From assembly GCF_026341855.1 (NCBI RefSeq), contig NZ_JAPENW010000001.1:6501001-6565000 (forward strand): a stretch of 64,000 nucleotides of DNA, read 5' to 3'. The position numbers and the translations under genes were made by a program. Source of the DNA: Streptomyces sp. NBC_00568 (GTDB lineage: Bacteria; Actinomycetota; Actinomycetes; Streptomycetales; Streptomycetaceae). The notes under the pieces are model-generated. The model was not told the origin of the DNA, made no database searches, and was given only the letters and a program-made list of their open reading frames with translations. This document shows, in pieces, positions 25,587 through 34,175 of this stretch (its first letter is position 1; every line of letters starts with the position of its first letter).

Positions 25587-25653
25587 CCGCACAGCCGCAC
25601 AGCCGCACAGCCGCACAGCCGCACAGCCGCACAGCCGCACAGCCGCACAGCCG
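25587..25653. repeat. 8-bp tandem repeat (CCGCACAG)n
   Basis: About 8.4 perfect copies of CCGCACAG, 27 bp upstream of the HAD gene start and 70 bp after the lrp stop. The copies are identical, so the array is young and probably varies in length by replication slippage. Eight is not a multiple of three, so each change alters reading frames and spacing. Confidence 0.95.
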
Positions 25654-25723
25654 TGCTCCCCTCGGTCCTCACCGGGTCCTCCGGAACGTGCCCGCGGGCG
25701 CCGGACGTTCCGCGTCGGCGGGG

Positions 25724-26200
25724 TCAGCTCCTCGCGGCCCGTCCGATCGACTCCACCAGCGGCAGCAACCGGTGCGGGACGCGCTCGCGCAGTGTCACCT
25801 CGGTCCGGGTGCGGACCACGCCGGGCAGGCTGATCAGTGCCTGGATCACATCCTCCAGGTGGGCGTTGTCGCGCGCGGCGACCCGGGCGATCAGGTCGCC
25901 CCCGCCGGTGATCGAGAACGCCTCGATGATCTCCGGTACGGCGGCGAGCGCGTCGCCGACATCGTCGAGATGGCCCTGCGTGACCTCGATGTGCACGAAG
26001 GCGAGGACGGGGTGGCCGAGGGCCGCGGGGGACAGGGACGGGCCCGTCCCGGTGATCACCCCGTCCCGCTCCAGCCGGTCGAGGCGGGCCTGGAGCGTGC
26101 CGCGGGCGATGCCGAGAATGCGGGCGTATTCGCGGACGCTGGTGCGCGGCTGTTCCAGGAGCAGCCGCAGGATGCGGGTGTCGAGCTCGTCCACGGCCAT
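25724..26200 (-). CDS. Lrp/AsnC-family transcriptional regulator
   Basis: 158 residues. N-terminal HTH: ELDTRILRLLLEQPRTSVREYARILGIARGTLQARLDRLERDGVI; C-terminal RAM ligand-binding domain with AFVHIEVTQGHLDDV, GGGDLIARVAARDNAHLEDVI and VRTRTEVTLRERVPHRLLPL. It is a feast/famine type regulator that forms octamers and usually binds an amino acid. It is divergent from the FUSC gene at 26432; the 230-bp gap holds a 16-bp palindrome, so it may control the FUSC gene as well as itself. The ligand is unknown. Confidence 0.9.
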   Translation of the reverse strand: MAVDELDTRILRLLLEQPRTSVREYARILGIARGTLQARLDRLERDGVITGTGPSLSPAALGHPVLAFVHIEVTQGHLDDVGDALAAVPEIIEAFSITGGGDLIARVAARDNAHLEDVIQALISLPGVVRTRTEVTLRERVPHRLLPLVESIGRAARS

Positions 26201-26315
26201 GGTCCGTTGGCCTCCCTGTGGCCGACATTCATCACCTTCAACAGTACCAATGGCCCAGCCGGAATCGTGCCGGTTGAGCCAGTTCCAGGCTGCTGCTTAC
26301 CTTGTGCGTATTGAT

Positions 26316-26331
26316 GGCGCTGCGCAGCGCC
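26316..26331. promoter_or_regulatory. 16-bp palindrome in the lrp/FUSC intergenic region
   Basis: GGCGCTGCGCAGCGCC is a perfect 16-bp palindrome about 116 bp from both divergent starts. A second partly symmetric GCATGTGCGCTGCGCATGC lies near 26370-26388. Either may be a binding site for the Lrp protein; high GC makes chance palindromes more likely, so confidence is moderate. Confidence 0.4.
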
Positions 26332-26431
26332 GGACGGCAAGGACGCCGTACCGGACCCGCGGCGCCTTTCGCATGTGCGCTGCGCATGCGGAACCTGTAC
26401 TGAAGTGCGAAGTGGGGGCGGGCCGCCGACG

Positions 26432-27928
26432 GTGAAGAAGATGTTCATGGCTCCGGATCCGGGACTGTTCCGGCTGCGGGTCTCGCTCCGGGCGGTCCTC
26501 GGTATCGGCCTGGCGGTGACCCTGTGCGAACTGGCCGGGCTCTCGCTCCCCGCGTCGATCACCGGCGGGCTGGCGGCGCTCCTCGCCCTGTTCACCGTCG
26601 GCGACCCGACGGTGCGCGGCCAGGCCGGAACCACCGCGCTGCTGCCGGTGGTCGGCTTCCCGGTCCTCGCGGTCGCGACGGCCCTGCACGGGGTGCCGGC
26701 GCTGCGGGACGTGACCTGGCTCGCCGTGGTCTTCTGCGGGGTGTACGCCCGCCGTTTCGGCCCGCGCGGGCACGCGCTCGGCATCTTCGCGTTCATGATG
26801 TTCTTCACCACCCAGTTCCTGCACGCCGTGCCCGGCCAGCTCCCGCAGCTGTACGCCGCCGTCGCGCTGTCGCTCGCGGCGTCCTCGGTGGTGCGCTTCG
26901 GTGCCTGGTGCATCGAGCGGCGCAGCCCCCTGCCCGCCGCGCCGCTGCCGCTGGACGGACGCGGGCTGGCGCGCCCCGCCACCCGCCAGGCCTTCCAGGC
27001 GACCGCGGCCTGTGCCTTCGCGCTCACCGCGGGCCAGCTGCTCTCGCACGACCGCTGGTACTGGGCCGTCGGCACCGCGTGGTGGATCTTCGTGAACACG
27101 GCCTCGCGCGGCGAGACGCTCGTCCGCGGTTTCCGGCGCGTGGTCGGCACGGTCACCGGGATCGTCGCCGGGCTGCTGATCGCCGTACCGCTGCACGGCG
27201 CCCCGGCGCCCACCGCCGCCCTCGTCGCGGTGTGCGTCTTCGGGATCTTCTACACGGCCGCGCCCTCGTACAGCTGGATGATGTTCTTCGTCACCGTCAT
27301 GGCGGGCTCGCTCTACGGGCTGCTCGGCGTGCTGCACCCCGGACTGCTGGCTCTCCGGCTCGCCGAGACCGGCGTCGGCGCGCTCGGTGCCGCGCTCGCC
27401 GTCGCGCTGGTCCTGCCCATCACCACGCACACGGTCACCGACCGGTGGATCGAGCGCGCCCTGCACGCGGTGCACGGCTGCACCGCGGCGGCGGCCCGAC
27501 GCCTCGCGGGCGACGCCCAGGCCGACCCGGCGCCGCGCGCGGGGGAGCTCGAAGCACTTCTGGGGCGCGTGCGGATGGCTCTCGCGCCCCTGGTGCATCC
27601 GCTCAACCCGATGCGGGAACGCAAGGCGAGGGCCCGCGCGATCCTCGCCCTGCTCGACGACTGCGCGCGCGAGGTGCGCGGTCTCGCCGCTGTCGCCGCC
27701 GACCCGGAGGCCTCGCACGACGCCCGCCTCACGGCGGCCTGCGGACGTGTCGAGACGGCGATGGAGTCCCTGGTCGGCGCCGTACCGGGAGGTGCCCTGA
27801 CCGCCCACCACGGCGCCCCGGGCCACCACCCCGGTGCCGAGCAGGCGCTCGTCCACCTGCACGGCCTGGAACAGGCGCTCGTCGAACTGGCGACACCGCT
27901 GCGCGGCTCGCAGGTCATCGCCGCCTGA
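26432..27928 (+). CDS. FUSC-family integral membrane protein
   Basis: About 498 residues. Two membrane blocks of five to six helices (roughly 15-150 and 200-340) flank a cytoplasmic segment, and a helical C-terminal region follows, the layout of FUSC/aromatic acid exporter-like proteins. Clear stretches include VLGIGLAVTLCELAGLSLPA, TWLAVVFCGVYARRFGPRG, HDRWYWAVGTAWWIFVNTASRGETLVRGFRRVVGTVTG (the conserved FUSC motif) and SYSWMMFFVTVMAGSLYGLLG. The substrate is unknown. The GTG at 26432 (MKKMFMAPDP) is my choice; ATGs at 26441 and 26447 are alternatives. A hairpin follows the stop. It is divergent from the Lrp gene. Confidence 0.85.
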   Translation: MKKMFMAPDPGLFRLRVSLRAVLGIGLAVTLCELAGLSLPASITGGLAALLALFTVGDPTVRGQAGTTALLPVVGFPVLAVATALHGVPALRDVTWLAVVFCGVYARRFGPRGHALGIFAFMMFFTTQFLHAVPGQLPQLYAAVALSLAASSVVRFGAWCIERRSPLPAAPLPLDGRGLARPATRQAFQATAACAFALTAGQLLSHDRWYWAVGTAWWIFVNTASRGETLVRGFRRVVGTVTGIVAGLLIAVPLHGAPAPTAALVAVCVFGIFYTAAPSYSWMMFFVTVMAGSLYGLLGVLHPGLLALRLAETGVGALGAALAVALVLPITTHTVTDRWIERALHAVHGCTAAAARRLAGDAQADPAPRAGELEALLGRVRMALAPLVHPLNPMRERKARARAILALLDDCAREVRGLAAVAADPEASHDARLTAACGRVETAMESLVGAVPGGALTAHHGAPGHHPGAEQALVHLHGLEQALVELATPLRGSQVIAA

Positions 27929-27932
27929 GGTC

Positions 27933-27952
27933 CCTCGGGCCGCTTCCCGAGG
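27933..27952 (+). terminator. Hairpin after the FUSC gene
   Basis: CCTCGGG - ccgctt - CCCGAGG, a perfect 7-bp stem and 6-nt loop starting 5 bp after the stop codon. There is no T-run. Confidence 0.6.
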
Positions 27953-28146
27953 CGTCGCACCGCCGTCCGTTCCGCTCCACGGCATTCCTGTGTCTGTGGA
28001 CACGGACGCCCGGAATGAGGCAGATTTACCGGCCATCTACAGGGTGGATCACCGCACCCGCCGGGTAACTCCGCGGCTATCGGACGCACGGACTCCGCGG
28101 ACCCGGGCGGGAGCGGCCCGCGGGCGGAACTCTTGGGGGCGGCACC

Positions 28147-29967
28147 ATGCGCGATTTCCCGCGCGGAACCACGGACGAAGAGCGCACCACCGGCACCGCG
28201 GACCTGGCGCACCCGTCCCCCGGAGGCGCCGGTCCGGGCGGCTGGCTGGACCGGATGCGGCACGGTGACGAGTACGACGGCGAAGATCCTGAACGGCGGC
28301 GCAGACGCCCGCTGGCGGGCCTCGCGACGACGCCCGCCGCCGACGGCCCGCCGTACGCCCGCGAAGCCCGTGACGGCCGCCGTACGGACGCCACGGAGCC
28401 TCACGACCCGTACGCGCCCGACGCCCCGGCCGACCGCCACGGGGACCCCGCGCGGTCGCGTGCGCCGCACGAGGTCCCGGAGCCCCGCCGGGCGGACGAC
28501 GTGTCCCCGCCCGCGCCTCCGGCCGACGCCCCCCTCGGGGAGTCCGTCGCGGAGCTCCGCGCCCTCTCCGCGCAGGTCGACGCCATGGCACGGTTACGGC
28601 CCGACCGGGGCGCCACCCCGATCCCGGGGCTCCGCGGGCGGCTGACCGCCGGGGGAGCCGCTGCCGAGGCACTGACCCGACCCGCCCCGGACACCGGCCG
28701 GAACGGGCCGGACCCGCGGGCCGGCACCGGACGGACCGGCACCGGACGGACCGGCCCCGCCCGGAACGGACCGCGCTCGGCCCCACTCCCGCCCCCACGC
28801 GCTCCGGAAGCGGGCCCCCGCGACCTCCCCGGCGCCGCCGCCGAGTTCATCACGCTCCACCACATCGAGGAGCGCCTGGGGAATCCGGCCCGGCGGATCG
28901 CCGCCGTCCGCGCGGAGATCGCGGACACGGGCACGTACCGGCATACCACGCGGGAACTCGTCTTCGGCGCGCGGGTCGCCTGGCGCAACGCCAACCGCTG
29001 CATCGGCCGGCTGTACTGGCACTCGCTGAGCGTGCGCGACCGCCGGGACGTGCGGGACGCGCAGGAGGTCGCCGAGGCGTCCGCGGACCACCTGCGGGAG
29101 GCCACGCGCGACGGCCGAATCCGGGCGCTCATCACGGTCTTCGCGCCGGACACGCCGCAGCGCCCCGGCCCCAGGATCTGGAGCGAACAGCTCATCCGGT
29201 ACGCGGGCTACGCACGCCCCGACGGCGGTGTGACCGGCGACCCGCGCAACGTCGGCCTCACCGCGGCCGCCCGCGCGCTCGGCTGGCCCGGCGGCCCCGG
29301 AACACCCTTCGACGTGCTGCCGCTGGTGATCGAGGACGCCGGCGCCGGGCCGCGCTGGTTCGCGCTGCCCGGGGACGCGGTGCTCGAGGTCGAGCTCACG
29401 CACCCCGAGCACCCCTGGTGGCACGCGCTCGGGCTGCGCTGGCACGCGGTTCCCGCGCTCGCCAACATGTGCCTCGAGATCGGCGGCGTCTGCTACCCGG
29501 CCGCACCCTTCAACGGCTGGTACATGGGCACGGAGATCGGCGCCCGCAACCTCGCCGACACCGACCGCTACGACCTGCTGCCGTTCATCGCCGAACGCCT
29601 CGGGCTCGACACCAGCACCGACCGCTCCCTGTGGAAGGACCGCGCCCTCGTCGAGCTCAACCGCTCCGTCCTGCACTCCTTCGACCGCGCGGGCGTCACC
29701 GTCACCGACCATCACACCGAGTCCCGGCGCTTCCTGACGCACCTGGGACGCGAGGAGCGCAAGGGCCGCCCGGTGGGCGCCGACTGGTCCTGGATCGTGC
29801 CCCCGATCTCCGGCAGCGCCACGCCGGTCTTCCACCGCACCTTCGAGACCGTCGAACGGACTCCGGCGTACGTCCACCACCCGGAGGCCCTCGACCGGGC
29901 GCGGGGCGTGGCACCGCGCCGACCCGCCGATCCGGCCGCCCCGCCCCACCCACCCGGGTTGGTCTAG
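28147..29967 (+). CDS. nos: Nitric oxide synthase oxygenase with long disordered N-terminal region
   Basis: Makes nitric oxide and citrulline from arginine using haem and a pterin, with electrons from unlinked reductases. The NOS oxygenase domain fills about residues 235-590: haem-ligand motif VAWRNANRCIGRLYW (Cys285), ALPALANM-like VPALANMCLEIGG, FNGWYMGTEIGARNLADTDRYD with the Arg-binding Glu, and VTVTDHHTESRRFL plus DWSWIVPPISGSATPVFH. Bacterial NOS is normally about 360-400 residues; here some 220 residues of Arg/Pro/Gly/Asp-rich, low-complexity sequence precede it, including short RTGTG repeats. The ATG at 28147 has GGGGGCGG upstream and supports the long form. No thaxtomin genes are next to it. 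Confidence 0.92.
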   Translation: MRDFPRGTTDEERTTGTADLAHPSPGGAGPGGWLDRMRHGDEYDGEDPERRRRRPLAGLATTPAADGPPYAREARDGRRTDATEPHDPYAPDAPADRHGDPARSRAPHEVPEPRRADDVSPPAPPADAPLGESVAELRALSAQVDAMARLRPDRGATPIPGLRGRLTAGGAAAEALTRPAPDTGRNGPDPRAGTGRTGTGRTGPARNGPRSAPLPPPRAPEAGPRDLPGAAAEFITLHHIEERLGNPARRIAAVRAEIADTGTYRHTTRELVFGARVAWRNANRCIGRLYWHSLSVRDRRDVRDAQEVAEASADHLREATRDGRIRALITVFAPDTPQRPGPRIWSEQLIRYAGYARPDGGVTGDPRNVGLTAAARALGWPGGPGTPFDVLPLVIEDAGAGPRWFALPGDAVLEVELTHPEHPWWHALGLRWHAVPALANMCLEIGGVCYPAAPFNGWYMGTEIGARNLADTDRYDLLPFIAERLGLDTSTDRSLWKDRALVELNRSVLHSFDRAGVTVTDHHTESRRFLTHLGREERKGRPVGADWSWIVPPISGSATPVFHRTFETVERTPAYVHHPEALDRARGVAPRRPADPAAPPHPPGLV

Positions 29968-30027
29968 ACCGCAGCTCCCCGACTGCTACCGTCGCCCCCG
30001 ACGACGCGGGACCGAGAGGGGACGGCA

Positions 30028-31074
30028 GTGACAGACGGCGGCAGGGCGCAACAGCGGGCGTTCATCGGCTCGTTCACGGCGGCGGGAGGCCTCGGCGTCC
30101 TCACCGCGGCGATGGATCCGAGCAGCGGCGCGCTCACCGTCCTGAGCGCGGTCGACGGCGTCCCCGACCCCTCGTACCTCGCGCTGTCGCCCGCACGCGA
30201 CGTCCTGTACGCGGTCAGCGAGACGGCCGAGGGCGCGGTGGCCGCCTACCGCGTGCACGCCGACAAGCCGGAGCTGACCGGTCCGCCGATCCGGACCGGC
30301 GGCAGCGGCCCCACCCACCTCAGCGTCTTCGACGGACATGTCCTGACCGCCAACTACGGCTCCGGCAGCGTCACCGCCGTGCCGATCCGTCCCGGCGGCG
30401 GACTGGCGGGCGCCGCCTCCAGCGTGCTCCAGCACACCGGTTCCGGCCCCCACACGCCGCGGCAGCAGGGCCCGCACGCCCACCAGGTGCAGCCCGACCC
30501 CACCGGCCGCTGGGCGGTGAGCGTCGACCTCGGCACGGACTCCGTCCGGGTGTGCTCCCTCGCCGGCGGAACGCTCACCCTGCACCGCGAGATCGCCCTG
30601 CGCCCCGGCTCCGGGCCGCGCCATCTCGTCTTCCACCCGCGCGGCGAGCACGCCTACGTCCTCAATGAACTCGCCCCGACCGTCACCGTCTGCCGCTGGG
30701 ACGCCGCCGAGGGGTCGCTGCGGCCCGTCGGAGAGACGCCGGTGCTGTCCGGGCTCCCGGACGGCGACGCGTACCCCTCGGGCATCGTCGTCTCGCCCGA
30801 CGGCCGCTTCGTGTGGACCGCCACCCGGGGTCAGGACGTCGTGTCCGTGCTCACGCCCGACGCGGTGGGCGAGGGGCTCAAGCTCGTCGCCACGGTGCCC
30901 TGCGGCGGCGTCTGGCCCCGTGCGCTGGCCCTCGACCCCTCGGGCCGCTTCCTGTACGCGGCGAACGAGCGCTCCGGCGACGTGACCTGGTTCACCGTCG
31001 ACCCGGACACGGGCGTGCCGCGCCGCGGCGGCTCGGTCCAGGCGCCCGCGGCGTCCTGCGTGGTCTTCGGCTGA
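30028..31074 (+). CDS. Lactonase family protein (YbhE/6-phosphogluconolactonase-like beta-propeller)
   Basis: 348 residues, the usual length. The seven-bladed propeller family is recognised by AFIGSFTAAGGLGVLTA, VPDPSYLALSPARDVLYAVSE, SGPTHLSVFDGHVLTANYGSGSVTA, the conserved GPHAHQVQPDPTGRWAVSVDLGTDSV, GPRHLVFHPRGEHAYVLNEL, and WPRALALDPSGRFLYAANERS. Members hydrolyse 6-phosphogluconolactone or related lactones, although many have other substrates. No signal peptide is seen. The GTG at 30028 has GAGGGGACGG upstream. The 60-bp gap to the NOS gene suggests possible read-through from it. A strong terminator follows. Confidence 0.88.
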   Translation: MTDGGRAQQRAFIGSFTAAGGLGVLTAAMDPSSGALTVLSAVDGVPDPSYLALSPARDVLYAVSETAEGAVAAYRVHADKPELTGPPIRTGGSGPTHLSVFDGHVLTANYGSGSVTAVPIRPGGGLAGAASSVLQHTGSGPHTPRQQGPHAHQVQPDPTGRWAVSVDLGTDSVRVCSLAGGTLTLHREIALRPGSGPRHLVFHPRGEHAYVLNELAPTVTVCRWDAAEGSLRPVGETPVLSGLPDGDAYPSGIVVSPDGRFVWTATRGQDVVSVLTPDAVGEGLKLVATVPCGGVWPRALALDPSGRFLYAANERSGDVTWFTVDPDTGVPRRGGSVQAPAASCVVFG

Positions 31075-31137
31075 CCCGGCCGGGACGTTCGCGCGGTGCG
31101 CCCCGCGCGGCGGCCGGACAAGTCGCGCATCCACGGG

Positions 31138-31172
31138 AAAGGGCCCCCTCCTGCAGGAGCGGGCCCTTTTTT
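31138..31172. terminator. Rho-independent terminator (bidirectional)
   Basis: AAAGGGCCC (31138-31146) pairs with GGGCCCTTT (31161-31169), and the inner CTCCTGCAGGAG is itself self-complementary, so the stem is almost continuous. A T-run follows on the plus strand and an A-run precedes it, so it can serve both the lactonase gene and the convergent CbiX-like gene. Confidence 0.93.
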
Positions 31173-31213
31173 CGATGTGCGGGTTGTACGGGTCGTGCGG
31201 GTGTACCGGCCGA

Positions 31214-32134
31214 CTAGAAGGCCGGTGCTCCCTGGGTCTGCGGCGGGGCGATGCCCAGCGCCGATGTGTACTGGGCGAGCGCGAGCTTGCCGATCGCCGG
31301 GTACGGGCCGAGAGCCTCGGCGGCGTTGCAACCGGCTTCCTTGGCGGCCGCGTCGAGCAGACCCGCGTCGAGCTCCGGACCGATCAGGTACGGGGCGAGC
31401 GCGAGGTTCTGCGAACCCGAGCCGCGCAGCTGCTCGGCGATGGCCGCGATCGAGCCCTCCGCGTCGAGCGCCGCCGCCATGACCGGCACGGCGAGCCGCG
31501 CGGCGAGCAGCATGCCGGTGATCCCGGCCGCCTGCACGGCCTCCTCGCCGCCGACGGTGGCGAGCACGATGCCGTCCGCGGCGGTCGCCACGGTGAACAG
31601 CCGGGCGCGGTCCGCGCGGGCCAGACCGGCCTCGGACAGGCGCACGTGCAGGGCCTCGGCGAGCAGCGGGTGCGGGCCGAGCACATCGGTCAGTTCGGCC
31701 GCGACGCGGCTCTCCATGACCGCCTGGCGGACCCGGCGCAGCAGCGCGTTGTCCGGACCGGCGAGCAGCGGGACCACGATGCCGACCGGGCCGTCGGGCT
31801 CGGCCACGTCGGAACCGGCGGCACGGGCCTGCTCGAAGCGCGCGGTGCGCTCTTCGGCGGCGTGGGTCAGCACGGACTGCAGCGTGGGGAACTCGTCGTC
31901 CCCGTCCAGGTACCCGATGCGGGCGTCGAGGCCGGGGAGCTCGGAGCGCGCGATGCTCACGACCTCCTCGGCGAGGCTGCGCGTTGCGGCGCTGGGAGTG
32001 CCCGGCACCGCGAGGACGAGCGCGGGCGCGCCCTCGGGAGCCGCCAGGGGTTCCGGACGGCGGTGCCGCCCGGGCTGGCGGGGTCGCGGCATTCGTACTG
32101 GCAGGCCGGACGCGGGCCCAGTGGGGGAGCTCAT
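31214..32134 (-). CDS. CbiX/sirohydrochlorin chelatase-like protein, degenerate active site
   Basis: 306 residues with two repeated chelatase-like halves: ALVLAVPGTPSAATRSLAEEVVSIARSELPGLDARIGYLDGDD and, after VGIVVPLLAGPDNALLRRVRQA, a second half with VATAADGIVLATVGGEEA and LALAPYLIGPELDAGLLDAAAKEAG. The order and spacing fit the class II chelatase (CbiX/SirB) family that inserts Co or Fe into sirohydrochlorin. However, the metal-binding HGS at the first strand is replaced by VPGTP, and I see no compensating His there, so catalysis is doubtful. No sirohaem or cobalamin genes are nearby. The first 35 residues are basic and proline-rich. Confidence 0.7.
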   Translation of the reverse strand: MSSPTGPASGLPVRMPRPRQPGRHRRPEPLAAPEGAPALVLAVPGTPSAATRSLAEEVVSIARSELPGLDARIGYLDGDDEFPTLQSVLTHAAEERTARFEQARAAGSDVAEPDGPVGIVVPLLAGPDNALLRRVRQAVMESRVAAELTDVLGPHPLLAEALHVRLSEAGLARADRARLFTVATAADGIVLATVGGEEAVQAAGITGMLLAARLAVPVMAAALDAEGSIAAIAEQLRGSGSQNLALAPYLIGPELDAGLLDAAAKEAGCNAAEALGPYPAIGKLALAQYTSALGIAPPQTQGAPAF

Positions 32135-32263
32135 GGCGCCGCATGTTACTGGCTTCCTGGGCTCCCCTGTTCGGGGAGGGTGCAGGTGAGCGGTATCCGT
32201 CCGCTTTTGTCTGATGAGTTACGTACGGATCAGAAATGGTCAGTACTCGCGGTCTTGTCGGGA

Positions 32264-33361
32264 CTACGGCGAAATCCGGCCATTGGCTTCCGGATACGTC
32301 TTTTCGGTCACCACGTACAACATCCGCTCGTCCCGGGGCAGTACGAGCCGGCCGTCCGCCAGGTCGGCGGCGATCCGGAGCGCGCCGTCGAGCGGGTCGC
32401 CCGCGGCCGGCACCTGCCGGGCGTGCGGCAGCCGCTCGGCCAACTCCTCGCGCAGGGGTACGAGGAGCGGGTCGCCCATCTTGAACAGGCCCCCGGTGAG
32501 CGCGAGGCGGGGCTCGCCGTCGACCGGGCAGGCCGCCGCGGCCGACTCGGCCAGGTGCCGTGCGGCGGCGCGCAGGATGTCCGCCGCCACAGGATCGCTC
32601 CCGGCGAGGGAGGCCACCTCCGGGGCGAAGGAGGCGAGCACGGCGGGCCGGTCGGTGCGCGGGTACAGCCGGCCCGGCAGTCCCGGCATCGGCCCGAACA
32701 TCTCCTCCGCCCGCGCCAGCAGCCCCGCCGAGCCGCCCGGTCGGCCGTCGAACGCCCGTAGGGCCGCCTCCAGGCCCGCGCGGCCGATCCACGCGCCGCC
32801 GCCGCAGTCGCCGAGCAGATGGCCCCACCCGTCGGCCCTGCGCCACGACGCGAGGTCGGTACCGATCGCGATCAGACCGGTGCCCGCGGCGATCACGGCG
32901 CCGGCCCGCGGACCCAGGGCGCCCGTGTACGCGGTCACCGCGTCGGCCGCCAGGGCGAGCCGCCGTACCGCTAGTTCACGCTCCAGAGCCGTCGGCAGCT
33001 CGGCCCGCAGTTCGTCGCCGAGCGTGGCGAGACCGGCCGCGCCGACGGCGACGGCAGCGAGCTGATCGACGCCTGCCTCGGTCATCAACCGCCGTGCCAT
33101 CGGCAGCAGTTGATCCAGCAGATGCCCCGCCGAGATCCCGCGCGGACCGGTACGGACCGGCTCCTTGGAGGTCAGCGGGTCACTGAGCGGCGTCGGGGGA
33201 CCGGAGGGCGTCGAACCCTGTCGCACGGGGGAGCCGGCGTCGCCCGCCACCCCGTGCGCGGCGAGAGCCACGCGCAGTCCCGAACCTCCGGAGTCCACGC
33301 CCAGCACCGCGGACGGGCCCGAACCGCCCTGCCGGGTGCCGTGGACGCCGTCGCGGGTCAC
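32264..33361 (-). CDS. BadF/BadG-type ATPase, N-acetylglucosamine kinase-like
   Basis: 365 residues of the ASKHA sugar-kinase fold. Phosphate-1 motif AVLGVDSGGSGLRVALA, AVAVGAAGLA, phosphate-2 GAVIAAGTGLIAIG with WGHLLGDCGGGAWIGR, and the adenosine motif LALTGGLFKMGDPLL are in order. These are the marks of eukaryotic-type GlcNAc kinases and their bacterial BadF-like relatives. There is a Pro/Ser-rich insert at residues 45-70. The GTG start overlaps the stop of the uracil-DNA glycosylase gene (GTGA), an unexpected but common Streptomyces pairing, so the two are translationally coupled. Confidence 0.85.
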   Translation of the reverse strand: MTRDGVHGTRQGGSGPSAVLGVDSGGSGLRVALAAHGVAGDAGSPVRQGSTPSGPPTPLSDPLTSKEPVRTGPRGISAGHLLDQLLPMARRLMTEAGVDQLAAVAVGAAGLATLGDELRAELPTALERELAVRRLALAADAVTAYTGALGPRAGAVIAAGTGLIAIGTDLASWRRADGWGHLLGDCGGGAWIGRAGLEAALRAFDGRPGGSAGLLARAEEMFGPMPGLPGRLYPRTDRPAVLASFAPEVASLAGSDPVAADILRAAARHLAESAAAACPVDGEPRLALTGGLFKMGDPLLVPLREELAERLPHARQVPAAGDPLDGALRIAADLADGRLVLPRDERMLYVVTEKTYPEANGRISP

Positions 33362-34044
33362 GGCAGGCGCCAGTCCACCGGCTCGGCTCCCTGCCTGGTC
33401 AGCAGGTCGTTGGCGCGGCTGAAGGGGCGTGAGCCGAAGAAGCCGCGGTCGGCCGACATCGGTGAGGGGTGCGAGGACTCCACCGAGGGCAGATCGCCGA
33501 GCAGGGGACGCAGATTGCGGGCGTCGCGGCCCCAGAGGATCGACACCAGCGGGCGCCCGCGGGCGGCCAGCGCCCGTATCGCCTGTTCGGTGACTTCCTC
33601 CCAGCCCTTGCCGCGATGGGCCCCGGGGTTGCGCGGAGCCGTGGTGAGCGCCTTGTTGAGCAACAGCACGCCCTGCTTCGTCCAGGGAGTGAGGTCGCCG
33701 TTGGACGGCTGGGCCACCCCGAGGTCGGTGTTGAGCTCACGGAAGATGTTGATCAGGCTGGGAGGCAGCGGACGTACGTCCGGGGCCACCGAGAACGACA
33801 GCCCCACCGCATGTCCCGGGGTCGGATAGGGGTCCTGCCCGACGATGAGGACGCGCACCTCGTCGAAGGGCTGCTGGAAGGCCCGCAGGACATTCGCCCC
33901 GGCCGGTAGGTAGGTGCGTCCCGCGGTGATCTCCCCACGGAGGAAGTCGCCCATCTGGGCGATGCGTCCGGCCACGGGGTCCAGGGCTTTCGCCCAGCCC
34001 GGTTCGACGATCTCATGCAACGGTCGTGGTGCCACGGGCGTCAC
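33358..34044 (-). CDS. ung: Uracil-DNA glycosylase, family 1
   Basis: Removes uracil from DNA in base-excision repair. 228 residues, the normal length. Catalytic water-activating motif VGQDPYPTPGHAVGLSFSV (Asp71) and DNA-intercalation motif SSHPSPMSADRGFFG (His192) are intact, as is LNKALTTAPRNPGAHRGKGWEE. The GTG at 34044 starts MTPVAPRPLHEI; an open frame continues upstream but is arginine-rich and out of family. It is the first gene of the pair with the BadF-type kinase. Streptomyces often has two ung copies; I cannot tell which this is. Confidence 0.93.
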   Translation of the reverse strand: MTPVAPRPLHEIVEPGWAKALDPVAGRIAQMGDFLRGEITAGRTYLPAGANVLRAFQQPFDEVRVLIVGQDPYPTPGHAVGLSFSVAPDVRPLPPSLINIFRELNTDLGVAQPSNGDLTPWTKQGVLLLNKALTTAPRNPGAHRGKGWEEVTEQAIRALAARGRPLVSILWGRDARNLRPLLGDLPSVESSHPSPMSADRGFFGSRPFSRANDLLTRQGAEPVDWRLP

Positions 34045-34175
34045 CCTACTGCCGTACACGCGGCGGAGATCAAACCGGTGTCCGCCGCGCGACCGAGGAT
34101 GACCGATTCCTCGTCGAATCGGACGTCCCCGGCACAAGGCGCCTGTCGCGGTGGGCCGTTGGATCCCTCCGGGTC

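Noticed and set aside
25587..25653. CRISPR-like array
   Set aside because: The unit is 8 bp without spacers; it is a microsatellite. No cas genes are near.
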